A stretch of DNA of 48,143 nt from assembly GCA_016288815.1 (NCBI GenBank), contig JAEELF010000061.1, forward strand, positions 1-48,143, in the 5' to 3' direction. The DNA comes from Ruminococcus sp. Its GTDB lineage: Bacteria; Bacillota; Clostridia; Oscillospirales; Ruminococcaceae. The position numbers were made by a program, and so were the translations under genes. The notes under the pieces are model-generated. The model was not told the origin of the DNA. It ran no database searches and saw only the letters and a list, made by a program, of their open reading frames with translations. Below are positions 22,348 through 31,009 of the stretch, in pieces; the first letter of the stretch is position 1; the number at the start of each line of letters is the position of its first letter.

Positions 22348-25059
22348 ATGTCAAAACTTTTCAGAAGCATATCCGCACTCGCTTCCGCAGGAGCAGTACT
22401 TGCAGCCGCAGTCCCGGCAGCGCCGTACAGCTATGTTGCGGTCGCAGCTGACTCGCTCAGTACCCGAGACCCGTGGTGCTCGGGCGAGGACGTCAACCGC
22501 TGGGAATCCGAGCACTTCCAGTTCATCTGGGGCAAGACCGGTGCAGATTCGGGTAAGGTGACGCAGTCCTTCCTCGAGGAGAACGCCAAGAACCTCGAAG
22601 CCTGCTGGGACGTCTACATGAACGACCTCCACATGGAGCCGCCTACGCAGTCCACGAACACCGCTCTCCGCGACGGCAACCAGTATAAGGTCAATATCTA
22701 CATCTCCGGCACCGGTATCTCGCGGTTCCCCGACGACTGGGCGTGGATGGGCTACGATGACCAGGGCTACGCATTCATGTTCTGCTGCGTGGGCGCCATG
22801 CAGAACTCCCCGAACCCGTCGTGGGTGCTCCCCCACGAGTTCGGACACGTCGTAACGGCGCATCAGCTCGGCTGGAACAACAACAAGTACGTCAGCGCGC
22901 TATGGGAGGCGATAGGCAACTGGTACCGCGAGCAGTTCCTCTACTCCGACTACTACAGCCAGTGGGCAGGCGTATCGGGCGTGACCGACTACTTCGAGAC
23001 CTACATGAAGAATCTCTGCTTCACGCCGATCATCGGGCGCGACAATTACGCCGCGTGGGCGTTTCTCCAGTACCTCACCGAGAACCCCGACGGTCTCCCC
23101 GGCTACGGCAGCAGCTTCGTGAAGGATCTCATGCAGCAGGGTCAGGTGGACGAGTACCCGTACCTCGAAATGGAGAGGCTGTCAGGAGCAGACATGAAGG
23201 AGACCCTCGGCAACTACGCAAAGCGCCTCGCGACCCTCGACCTCGCCCACAAGAGCGACTATCAGCGCCGTCAGAACGAGCTGTTCGACCGCGGCGAATG
23301 GAGCTGGGGCGAGATATACACCCTCCTCGAAAAGAGCACGAAGGCAGATGATTTTTACACCGTCCCGACCGAGCGTGCACCGCAGCAGTTCGGCGTGAAC
23401 ATCGTCCCGCTCAGGGTCACGGGAGATACGATCAGCATAACACTCAAGGGCCTGACAGACATCGCCGGCGCGGACTGGCGCGCGTGTATCGCAGTCGAGC
23501 AGAACGACGGAACCACACGCTATTCCGACCTCTTCAAGCCCGGCGAGACGGCAACGATGAGCTTCAACAGCGTCACCGACTCCGAGGCGTTCCTCACCGT
23601 CACCGCGACCCCCGACTCCGACACATGGCAGAAGTGCGGCGTCGCTTGGGCCTACGGAGAGGGCGAATTCGACGAGAACCACGCCCCGTTCCTCGGCAAG
23701 AACCGTTACCCCTACGGCGTGACGATAGAGGGCGCGGAGATAAAGCAGTCGCGCAGCGACGTCAATGAAGCCTCCGGACACAGACACGCCAACGGCGGCG
23801 GCTTCGTCGCGAACACCGCGACCGTTGACGCTTCCGTGTACGTCGGCAAGGACGCGAGAGTGCTCGGCTACGCGACGGTAACCGGCAGTGCGCGCATAGA
23901 CGGTCACGCGACGGTAACGGGCAGCGCGAAGGTCTCCGGGAATGCAGTCGTGACAGGACACGCAGTTGTAGCGGAGCGGGCTCAGGTCAGGGACAACGCC
24001 ATTGTCGGTGATTACGCCGGCGTAATGGGCGATTCGATCATCTCGGACAACGCCCGCGTTCTCGAAAGCGGACTCGTTTTCAATACCTACAACGTCAGTG
24101 GCAATGCGACCGTTAAGGGCGTCGCATACGGACTTGCGGCTGGCTCTGCCTCCGGACAGGCAATGCCCGACGGCGACTACTACGACGACTCCGGAAGGAG
24201 CCTCTCGGCGGGCTCGGTATACGGCTGGGCAAGTCCTGATAACTACGCGAACAGCCGCCCCTACACCGACGGTCAGTACGCGGGGCTGGAGTTCAGCACA
24301 GACAGCACCGACATCGCCGCAGACACCTACACATCGACCTTTGCGATGAGCTTCGGCGCACCCACATGGAGCGAGAAGCTCACCAGCGGGAACGGAGTGC
24401 TGACCTTCACCGACAGCAGATATATGGTCGGCGACAGCTCCTATGCAGCCCTCCGCGACGCCGACTACCAGACCGCAGTGCTCCTCCGCGATAACGCAAA
24501 GAACACCATTTTCCACTTCGGCGACGCCGAGAAATATATGTCCCTCACCGCCGAGAACGGCTCCCTCACCTTCGAGATGAACGACGGTACGGGCGCGCAG
24601 TCCGTGACCGCAGAGAGCTCGTACAAGGCGGGCAGCTGGGCGACTGTCAGCGTCATACTCGACGGCGACATCGCGAAGCTCGTGGTGAATGACGGCTCCG
24701 GCGCGAAGACGACTTCCGGCACCGTGACGATCGACCCTGTTGACATCATGAGCGACAGCGCGGTGTACCTCATCGCGGACGGAATGAACGGCTCAATGGA
24801 CTTTTTCAGGGTGAACTTCAAGGAGGTCAGTGAGCCCGACTACTACTACACCGAGAGCGAGACCGTTGCAGACAAGGTCCGCGGCGACGTCAACGCAGAC
24901 GGCGCGTTCAATGTCTCCGACCTTGTCCTCATGCAGAAATGGCTGCTTGCGGTCCCTGACACCGACCTCCCGGACTGGCAGGCAGGTGACCTCAACGCGG
25001 ACGAAAAGCTCGATATCGCAGACATGATACTGATGCGCGAAATGCTCGCAGAGCGATGA
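22348..25059 (+). CDS. DUF6055 (Svx/AvrXca-like) protein with HExxH, hexapeptide helix, LamG-like domain and dockerin
   Basis: A 903-residue secreted cellulosomal protein. Signal peptide to about residue 34; DUF6055-type domain about 45-350 with a zinc-protease-like HEFGH motif (H163, E164, H167). A beta-sandwich region follows, then about 489-590 a left-handed beta-helix of hexapeptide units (such as GYATVTGSARIDGHATVTGS), then a LamG/concanavalin-like domain (about 630-835) and a dockerin (844-903) with two loops, DVNADGAFNVSD and DLNADEKLDIAD. DUF6055 includes plant-associated Svx/AvrXca proteins, some next to pectinases; its chemistry is not known to me. Start ATG at 22348 has AGGGGGA seven bases upstream. 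It is convergent with the pectate lyase gene. Confidence 0.85.
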   Translation: MSKLFRSISALASAGAVLAAAVPAAPYSYVAVAADSLSTRDPWCSGEDVNRWESEHFQFIWGKTGADSGKVTQSFLEENAKNLEACWDVYMNDLHMEPPTQSTNTALRDGNQYKVNIYISGTGISRFPDDWAWMGYDDQGYAFMFCCVGAMQNSPNPSWVLPHEFGHVVTAHQLGWNNNKYVSALWEAIGNWYREQFLYSDYYSQWAGVSGVTDYFETYMKNLCFTPIIGRDNYAAWAFLQYLTENPDGLPGYGSSFVKDLMQQGQVDEYPYLEMERLSGADMKETLGNYAKRLATLDLAHKSDYQRRQNELFDRGEWSWGEIYTLLEKSTKADDFYTVPTERAPQQFGVNIVPLRVTGDTISITLKGLTDIAGADWRACIAVEQNDGTTRYSDLFKPGETATMSFNSVTDSEAFLTVTATPDSDTWQKCGVAWAYGEGEFDENHAPFLGKNRYPYGVTIEGAEIKQSRSDVNEASGHRHANGGGFVANTATVDASVYVGKDARVLGYATVTGSARIDGHATVTGSAKVSGNAVVTGHAVVAERAQVRDNAIVGDYAGVMGDSIISDNARVLESGLVFNTYNVSGNATVKGVAYGLAAGSASGQAMPDGDYYDDSGRSLSAGSVYGWASPDNYANSRPYTDGQYAGLEFSTDSTDIAADTYTSTFAMSFGAPTWSEKLTSGNGVLTFTDSRYMVGDSSYAALRDADYQTAVLLRDNAKNTIFHFGDAEKYMSLTAENGSLTFEMNDGTGAQSVTAESSYKAGSWATVSVILDGDIAKLVVNDGSGAKTTSGTVTIDPVDIMSDSAVYLIADGMNGSMDFFRVNFKEVSEPDYYYTESETVADKVRGDVNADGAFNVSDLVLMQKWLLAVPDTDLPDWQAGDLNADEKLDIADMILMREMLAER

Positions 25060-25082
25060 CATCGCGCCCGGAACAGCAAAAA

Positions 25083-25118
25083 AACACGACCCCTTGGCTG
25101 AGCCTTGGGGTCGTTTTC
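25083..25118. terminator. Bidirectional terminator between the two dockerin genes
   Basis: Stem ACGACCCC (25086-25093) with GGGGTCGT (25107-25114), with As on the left and TTTCT on the right. It serves the DUF6055 gene (+) and the pectate lyase gene (-). Confidence 0.88.
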
Positions 25119-25145
25119 TATGTTCACCTTGGAGAGGCTGGGCAG

Positions 25146-27890
25146 TCACGTCTGTGCGAGAATCTGTCTCATGGTGATGAGATCGAAGATGTCGATGCGC
25201 CCGTCAGCGCAGAGATCAGCCGCCTGCCAGTCGGACAGTACAGCTCCGGACTCGCCGAGCAGCCACTTCTGGAGCTGCACCGCGTCCGCGACGTTGAATG
25301 TTCCGTCGCAGTTTACGTCCCCGGCGACCTCCTTCACGTCAGCCGCAGCGAGCAAGAAATAGTTCATGCAGCCCGAGCTCTGCCCGTTCGTGCCGATGGT
25401 CAGCGACTCACCCGCAGCAAGCTTCTTCGAGTACACAACGAACTCGATGTCGTTGCTGGAGCTGATACTGAGCGCGGTCTTCTCCCATGACGCCAGCCAC
25501 GCGGGAGCTTCAGCAACTCGCTTGTCGAAGGCAGCGTACACCGTGATGTCCGCGCCTGCAGTCAGTATAGCGAGGTCGGAGGTCAGGCTCTTGGCGTCAC
25601 AGGCAGTCATTACGAACTCCGCCCCTGCGAGCTCCGGAGAGAGCTCCGAAACTGCACAGCGCTCGGCAGTGCGGTCGCCGAATATCTGCGAGCCAACCGC
25701 GATGTCGTACCCGATCGCCCACGAGCTGTAGTACTCAGTGTCGAGCACCTCGACGTTCGAGATGAGCCTGCCGGAGATGTTCGCGGACACGATCCATTTC
25801 TGCGAATCATTGCCCGTACTCGTCCATTGCACGACGTCTGCGCCGACCTCTTTTGAGTCAGCAACGACGCCGAAGCAGCTCTGATCGTTGGTGCATTTTG
25901 TTGTTATCGTGTATGTTCCGTCACCGTTGCTGATTAACTTGAACCTGCGCGCGTCGGACTCGTCATTCGACCACAGCCCGATACTCGTACCGTTGTCGGT
26001 GCTCGCGTAGGGGAGGTCTATGCAGTATGAAGTGCCGCCGCCGAGCGCAGTGTAGATGAAGTAGTAGCCGTCGCCTGCTTCCGCGAGGTACCATGTGCAG
26101 GCGCCGCGGTCGGAGGGCTTCCCCTGAACGACATTCGACCCGCTCGCCGCTGTCTCGCCCTCTACCGTGAGGTACAGACCGCTGTTGACGTTGCGGAAGG
26201 TATAGGCGCACGCCGTATCGAATTCTGCCCCTGTCTTCACAGTGAGCTCAACATGGCGCAGGAACGGGCTTGCATACTTAGCAGTTATCCAGCCTGAAAA
26301 CTCGCCGTCGGTGATGTACTTTATCCCGTCCGCGGAGCTGAAGCACCCCGCATACTTTGTGCAGAACGTCTTGGTGTCGGTACCCTTGGTGTTGTATGCG
26401 TCGAGCAGTTCATAGCCGTAGTTTGACTTGTTCGGGTACCATGAGGAAGTAGTTTTCGGCGAGAAGCTGACCTTTGAGGGCGTGCCGTTGAGCGCGGTCG
26501 AGAGGTACGAACCGGAGTCGCGGCAGGGGTCGCTGCCGCCGCCCATCATGAACGCCTGTGACTGGCTGTAGCCGTTGAACATATTGTTCTCGGAGACCAT
26601 GTCGGAGCCGTCGCCGCCGATGATACCGGAGGTCGCGGAGCCGTTGCTGCCGGTGCCGTAAGCGGAGTAGTAATTGTTGTAGACGTGCGCCGAGCCGTTT
26701 CCGAGCTGAGGGCAGCGGCGGACGTTCTCGTTCCACCAGTTATAGAGGAGGGTCGTGCGGTCGCGCGTGAGCTCGTCGTTCTGGGTACCGTATGCGACAG
26801 TCCAGTAGCGGTGGGTGAACTTGCAGTACGAGATCGTGACATAGTCCGGGCTGCGCAGACGGTCCTTTGCGTCCCTGTAGCTCTCATAGGGAGTGTTTAT
26901 CCAGATGAACTTGCCCACCTCGTCCTGACCGTTGCCTGTGCGGTCGTATGTGAGCTGGCTGTTGAAGTTGATGTGGTCTATCCAGATCTGGCGCGACGAC
27001 CAGATGTTGATGAGAATGCGGTTAGGAACGTTCTTAGCCTGCATATCGAGGTTGCGGAAGATGATATTGTCGCTCGGACTGTCGTCCTCAGCGCCGTAAG
27101 CGTCATTGGTGCGGAACTGCGAATCGTAGATAGTGTGCTTGCTGAATGAGCCTACAATGGTCTTGTTGTCGCGGATACGGGTATTGCCCTTTTTCTGCAT
27201 ATCAATGTCAGCGGTGATGACGATAGTCTGTGCGCCGACCGAGTTGAGCTGCTTCTCGAGGTCATCAGCCGTGGAGACGTACACCACCTCACCGAGCAGA
27301 CCGCCGATTGTTCCGGCCTTTTCGCCGGAGGAGGTCATGCAGTTAGCAGCGAAGCCCTCCAGACCGTCGAGGTTGAGCTTGTACTTCTGGTAGGCGGCGC
27401 CGGAGTAGGACGCAAGTGCGAAGCCCGTGCCCTCGTTGAATGTCAGCGCCTTGGAACTGTCCGCATTGCTGGTGATCTTGTAGTAGAGATAGTAGCCCTC
27501 GAAGTCCTTCTGCACGCCCTCGATGTTCCAGCGCTGGTTTGCGCCGTCGGTGTCGTCCGCGAGAGAGACCCCGCTGCCGTTCGCAGTGAGTATCTGCCCC
27601 GACGCCGAGCTCACTATCTCGTAGACGCCCGCACTGACATAGTTGAGCGACCACTTCTCGGCGCTCGTCCCGGACATTACCGCCGGCATGAGCATTGAGC
27701 CCTCCGCCGTGACGTTGTTGTCGGTGTCTGCCATGCCGAGCCTGAACTCCTGCACCGGATATGCCGCATCAGCCGCATCAGCCGTGAGGACGCCTAAATC
27801 CCCGCAGACTGACGGTGCCGCACCGGACATCGCAGACAGAGCTGCTGTCGCCGCTGTGAGGGCAGCAGCGAGCCTTTTTCTGATTTCCAT
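25146..27890 (-). CDS. PL1 pectate lyase with two ricin-type modules and dockerin
   Basis: A 914-residue secreted cellulosomal lyase predicted to cleave de-esterified homogalacturonan by calcium-dependent beta-elimination. Signal peptide to about residue 40; ricin-type trefoil about 50-175 (EKWSLNYVSAGVYEI, NQRWNIEGVQKD); PL1 right-handed beta-helix about 190-545 with NKTIVGSFSKHTIY, RQIWIDHINF and RCPQLGNGSAHVYNNYYSAYG; second trefoil about 560-705; a conserved beta-rich module about 710-850 (ADITVYAAFDKRVAEAP, TIGTNGQSSGCMNYF) seen on other pectin-active enzymes; dockerin about 855-914. The lectin modules flank the catalytic domain on both sides. The start follows AGGGGGA. Confidence 0.92.
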   Translation of the reverse strand: MEIRKRLAAALTAATAALSAMSGAAPSVCGDLGVLTADAADAAYPVQEFRLGMADTDNNVTAEGSMLMPAVMSGTSAEKWSLNYVSAGVYEIVSSASGQILTANGSGVSLADDTDGANQRWNIEGVQKDFEGYYLYYKITSNADSSKALTFNEGTGFALASYSGAAYQKYKLNLDGLEGFAANCMTSSGEKAGTIGGLLGEVVYVSTADDLEKQLNSVGAQTIVITADIDMQKKGNTRIRDNKTIVGSFSKHTIYDSQFRTNDAYGAEDDSPSDNIIFRNLDMQAKNVPNRILINIWSSRQIWIDHINFNSQLTYDRTGNGQDEVGKFIWINTPYESYRDAKDRLRSPDYVTISYCKFTHRYWTVAYGTQNDELTRDRTTLLYNWWNENVRRCPQLGNGSAHVYNNYYSAYGTGSNGSATSGIIGGDGSDMVSENNMFNGYSQSQAFMMGGGSDPCRDSGSYLSTALNGTPSKVSFSPKTTSSWYPNKSNYGYELLDAYNTKGTDTKTFCTKYAGCFSSADGIKYITDGEFSGWITAKYASPFLRHVELTVKTGAEFDTACAYTFRNVNSGLYLTVEGETAASGSNVVQGKPSDRGACTWYLAEAGDGYYFIYTALGGGTSYCIDLPYASTDNGTSIGLWSNDESDARRFKLISNGDGTYTITTKCTNDQSCFGVVADSKEVGADVVQWTSTGNDSQKWIVSANISGRLISNVEVLDTEYYSSWAIGYDIAVGSQIFGDRTAERCAVSELSPELAGAEFVMTACDAKSLTSDLAILTAGADITVYAAFDKRVAEAPAWLASWEKTALSISSSNDIEFVVYSKKLAAGESLTIGTNGQSSGCMNYFLLAAADVKEVAGDVNCDGTFNVADAVQLQKWLLGESGAVLSDWQAADLCADGRIDIFDLITMRQILAQT

Positions 27891-27939
27891 ATTGATTCCC
27901 CCTTAATATAATGATAAAACGAACCGAATGTTCAATCAT

Positions 27940-27968
27940 ATTATACACCGCCCGCCGTGCGCTTACAA
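27940..27968 (-). promoter_or_regulatory. Promoter of the pectate lyase gene
   Basis: Minus-strand TTGTAA (27963-27968), 17-bp spacer, TATAAT (27940-27945), about 50 bases upstream of the start. The remaining bases to about 28143 contain no gene that I can support. Confidence 0.75.
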
Positions 27969-28143
27969 TCAATGAAAATATCCATTTCTGATGATTTTTC
28001 TAAACACGCGGGGAGCTTCTGCGCCGGACGTGTATGATAGTCCGTCTATCATCAAGGGAGAAAACACTATTTTACACGCCCGCCCCTATGCACTATCGTC
28101 TCATGTCACATCGCGATATCCCACACGCGCACACCCCCACAGC

Positions 28144-28176
28144 AAAAAATCCCCCGCAGGAGAGCTCCTGCGGGGG
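28144..28176 (-). terminator. Strong terminator behind the decayed dockerin gene
   Basis: Perfect 12-bp arms (CCCCCGCAGGAG at 28151-28162 and CTCCTGCGGGGG at 28165-28176), followed on the minus strand by six Ts, 16 bases past the stop at 28192. It is intact although the gene it serves looks broken. Confidence 0.9.
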
Positions 28177-28191
28177 CGTGTGGACATATCG

Positions 28192-28428
28192 TCAGATAGT
28201 CTGATACCACTCATATATGGTGGCTGTTCCGTTGTCTGCGACATACGCATTGCAGCAGAGAATGAGCGAAACGTCAACAGGATCCACCAGACCGTCCCCG
28301 TTGAAGTCGCCGAACTCCGCTTCGGGCTGCGCAGTCTTGACCTTAGCCGTGAGCTCACTGATGTGAGGGGATAGAGAGTCTTTTGCCGCTGATGATCAAA
28401 GTTTACGTTTCGTTCGCGGTTTATACAT
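28192..28428 (-). pseudogene. Short dockerin-like gene interrupted by an in-frame TGA
   Basis: From an ATG at 28428 with GGGAG eight bases upstream, the frame reads MYKPRTKRKL, meets TGA (28396-28398), then continues in the same frame for 67 codons to a stop at 28192. The second part contains one complete EF-hand-like loop, GDFNGDGLVDPVDVSLIL, the first half of a type I dockerin. It then ends IYEWYQTI without the second loop. There is no signal peptide. It is therefore either the decayed tail of a longer dockerin protein or a small gene with one nonsense codon. The strong terminator directly behind it supports a formerly expressed gene. The dockerin assignment rests on one half-motif. Confidence 0.65.
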
Positions 28429-28561
28429 ATTGTATTCTCCCGCGCCAAATGTGGAATCCAGATGAAAATCCGGCAGAACTGCTTTGTTTTAAGATTATTT
28501 TAAAGTAAGCGCCATATACTCAGAATCGAAGGGGGAAATAAGCAAACAAGAGGCGATATAT

Positions 28562-29593
28562 ATGAGAACTTTAAAAATAGCGCTTATTCCCGCATACAGA
28601 CCCGGCAGTGAACTGCCCGTGACAGTCAGGGAACTGCACGAAAGCGGCTTTGAGGTCGTAGTCGTCAACGATGGTAGCGGCAGCGCATACGACCTCGTAT
28701 TCGCACAGCTCTCCGGCTCCGCAGCAGTCATCACACACCACGCAAACAAGGGCAAGGGCGAGGCACTCAAGACCGGAATGCGATATATCAGAGAGCATTT
28801 CGGAGCGCCGTTCGCCGTTGTCACAGCTGACGCAGATGGACAGCACAGAACAGGCGACATTATCCGCGTCTGCGATGCGGCCGCAGCCTCTCCCGATACG
28901 CTTATCCTCGGGAGCAGAGGCTTCGACAGGAACGTCCCCCTGCGCAGCCGTATCGGCAACACCGTCACAAGGACGGTCTACCGCATTTCCTCGGGCGTGA
29001 GGGTATATGACACCCAGACAGGGCTGCGCGCGTTCAGCGACAGGCTACTTCACGCGATGCTTGAGATACCGGGCAGCCGGTATGAGTTTGAGATGAATAT
29101 GCTCATTGAAATGCCGCGGCGAGGGATAACGATAAGGGAGCTCCCGATAGAGACCGTCTACCTCGACGGCAACTCCTCCTCGCACTTCGACACCGTGCGG
29201 GACTCGTTCCGCATATACAGGGAGATACTGCGGTATTCCGCGGCCTCGCTGCTCAGCTTCCTCGTGGACTATGCGCTGTTCTGCCTGATGACACTGTTCA
29301 CAGGCTCGGCGGTCATCTCGAATAGCACTGCGAGAGTATGCAGCAGTACGTTCAATTTCACCCTGAACCGCCGCTTCGTGTTCCGCTCCGACCAGACGCT
29401 GAAAACGTCCGCAGCGAGGTACTTCACGCTCGCGGCGGCAGTCCTCGCGCTGAACACGCTGATACTCAGGTCGCTCGCGCTGACAGGTCTTAACACCTAC
29501 GCCGCAAAGCTCCTGACTGAGATGATACTGTTCATTTTCAGCTATGTCGTACAGCATAAATTCGTGTTCAGAAAGGAGCGTGCGTCCGCTTGA
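28562..29593 (+). CDS. GT2 glycosyltransferase (DPM1-like) fused to GtrA-type membrane domain
   Basis: A 343-residue two-domain protein. Residues 1-215 are a family 2 glycosyltransferase like dolichyl- or polyprenyl-phosphate mannose/glucose synthases: IALIPAYRPGSEL, VVVVNDGSG, TADADGQH (metal-binding DxD), YDTQTGLRAF. Residues about 220-340 hold four helices of the GtrA family, which moves lipid-linked sugars across the membrane. It probably makes and flips a polyprenyl-phosphate sugar used to decorate a surface glycan. The next gene begins inside its stop, so they form an operon. GAGGCGAT upstream of the ATG is a modest ribosome site; no clear promoter was found in 28429-28561. Confidence 0.9.
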   Translation: MRTLKIALIPAYRPGSELPVTVRELHESGFEVVVVNDGSGSAYDLVFAQLSGSAAVITHHANKGKGEALKTGMRYIREHFGAPFAVVTADADGQHRTGDIIRVCDAAAASPDTLILGSRGFDRNVPLRSRIGNTVTRTVYRISSGVRVYDTQTGLRAFSDRLLHAMLEIPGSRYEFEMNMLIEMPRRGITIRELPIETVYLDGNSSSHFDTVRDSFRIYREILRYSAASLLSFLVDYALFCLMTLFTGSAVISNSTARVCSSTFNFTLNRRFVFRSDQTLKTSAARYFTLAAAVLALNTLILRSLALTGLNTYAAKLLTEMILFIFSYVVQHKFVFRKERASA

Positions 29594-30591
29594 AGAAGCA
29601 CATCTGGGCGGTCTGCTACGTTCTCGCGCTGACCGCATTCACAGCCTATATCTCGCTGGACACCTTCGTCCTCAGCCGCGCCTACCAGACCGACGCCACG
29701 GAGATAAACTACTCGATGTTCGAGCAGACGGAGGAGAACTCAGCCCCCGTGCAGAGCGACGGGCAGTCCTCCGCAACAGAAAAAGCTCCCGCAGGAAAGA
29801 GCGGGAGTGGCAGGCACAGTCATCAGTCCGGCAGCAGCGGAGGCTCAGTCCCTGCAAGCACCGGGATCACGGTCTCCGGCAGCACCTATGAGGACGAAAA
29901 CATCAGCATAACCATGACCGAATACTATGAGAACAACACGAAGATATACGTCGCGGACATCCGGCTCAGCTCGGCAGTGTACCTGAAAACCGCATTCGCC
30001 GATGACACCTACGGCAGGAACGTGACGGACACCACCTCCTCGATCGCCGCGGACAACGACGCGGTACTCGCGATAAACGGCGACTACTACGGCGCAAGGG
30101 AGCGCGGCTACGTTATCCGCAACGGAATAGTCTACCGCGACGCTCCGAGCAGCGACGACCTGCTGTGTATCTATGCGAACGGCACGATGAAGGTCATCAG
30201 CCAGAGCGACTATACCGCAGACGAGCTCGTAGAGCAGGGCGTGTGGCAGGCATTCGCATTCGGACCGGGTCTCATCGAGGACGGCACGATAACAGTCTCC
30301 GAGGGCGACGAGGTCGGCAGGGCAATGGCGAGCAATCCCCGCACGGCTATCGGTATCATCTCCGAGAACCACTATCTGTTCGTCGTGTCCGACGGCAGAA
30401 CGAGCGAGAGCGAAGGCTTGTCGCTGTACGAGCTCGCGCAGTTCATGCAGTCGCTCGGCGCTGAGACTGCCTACAACCTCGATGGCGGCGGCTCCTCGAC
30501 GATGTATTACGGCGGGGAGGTAGTCAACAACCCGACCACCAACGGAAGCATAAAGGAGAGGGGAGTGAGCGACATTGTATACATCGGATAA
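29590..30591 (+). CDS. Phosphodiester glycosidase family protein (NAGPA domain)
   Basis: A 333-residue membrane-anchored extracellular protein. TTG start at 29590 overlapping the GT2 stop; one N-terminal helix (AVCYVLALTAFTAYISL) followed by a Ser/Gly-rich linker to about residue 95. The NAGPA domain contains AINGDYYGARERGYVIRNG, FGPGLIEDG, NPRTAIGII and the hallmark NLDGGGSSTMYY. Members hydrolyse sugar-1-phosphodiester links and are often placed in exopolysaccharide loci. Here it is coupled to a GT2-GtrA enzyme and a small membrane protein. The substrate is unknown. Confidence 0.88.
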   Translation: MKKHIWAVCYVLALTAFTAYISLDTFVLSRAYQTDATEINYSMFEQTEENSAPVQSDGQSSATEKAPAGKSGSGRHSHQSGSSGGSVPASTGITVSGSTYEDENISITMTEYYENNTKIYVADIRLSSAVYLKTAFADDTYGRNVTDTTSSIAADNDAVLAINGDYYGARERGYVIRNGIVYRDAPSSDDLLCIYANGTMKVISQSDYTADELVEQGVWQAFAFGPGLIEDGTITVSEGDEVGRAMASNPRTAIGIISENHYLFVVSDGRTSESEGLSLYELAQFMQSLGAETAYNLDGGGSSTMYYGGEVVNNPTTNGSIKERGVSDIVYIG

Positions 30592-31009
30592 AACAGCGCT
30601 CAAAAACTGTATCGGACACATCTTTGCAGCGGCGTTCCTCGCATTTTTCGGCGCCGTCTATGAGCATTTCAGCCACGAGGTCTACTCGTACTACATGATA
30701 TACGCATTTGCGGTGCCGCTGCTGCTCGGTGCACTGCCGTTCGGCATACTTGCGCTGAAAGACAAGACACCGGACAGAGCATTCGTCGATCTGTGGAACT
30801 CAGCAGTCGCAGCCTTCGCAGTGGGGAGCGTTTTCAGGGGCGTCCTCGACATCTACGGAACTACCAACCGCCTCATCATCGTCTACCCCATAGCCGGAGC
30901 TGTGCTCGCAGTGTCAGCGCTTCTCGCATGCGTATTCAGACGCCGTGCCCCGCGGGCAGCGAAGTCCGAAGCGGAAGATCACTTCTCCCACGAGAGCGAG
31001 TTATCGTAG
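30575..31009 (+). CDS. Small four-helix membrane protein of the GT2-NAGPA operon
   Basis: A 144-residue integral membrane protein starting at TTG (30575), overlapping the glycosidase gene by 17 bases. About four hydrophobic segments are visible (IFAAAFLAFFGAVY, MIYAFAVPLLLGALPFGILA, WNSAVAAFAVGSVFRGVL, IVYPIAGAVLAVSALLACV), then a charged tail. I know no named family; the same three-gene arrangement recurs in Firmicutes, which suggests a partner of the glycosyl-lipid machinery. Its last 31 bases overlap the 3' end of the convergent lipoprotein gene. Confidence 0.8.
   Translation: MYTSDKTALKNCIGHIFAAAFLAFFGAVYEHFSHEVYSYYMIYAFAVPLLLGALPFGILALKDKTPDRAFVDLWNSAVAAFAVGSVFRGVLDIYGTTNRLIIVYPIAGAVLAVSALLACVFRRRAPRAAKSEAEDHFSHESELS

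Noticed and set aside
28101..28448. 115-codon minus-strand frame over the decayed dockerin gene
   Set aside because: It runs through the terminator hairpin and in a different frame from the dockerin loop; no recognisable protein.
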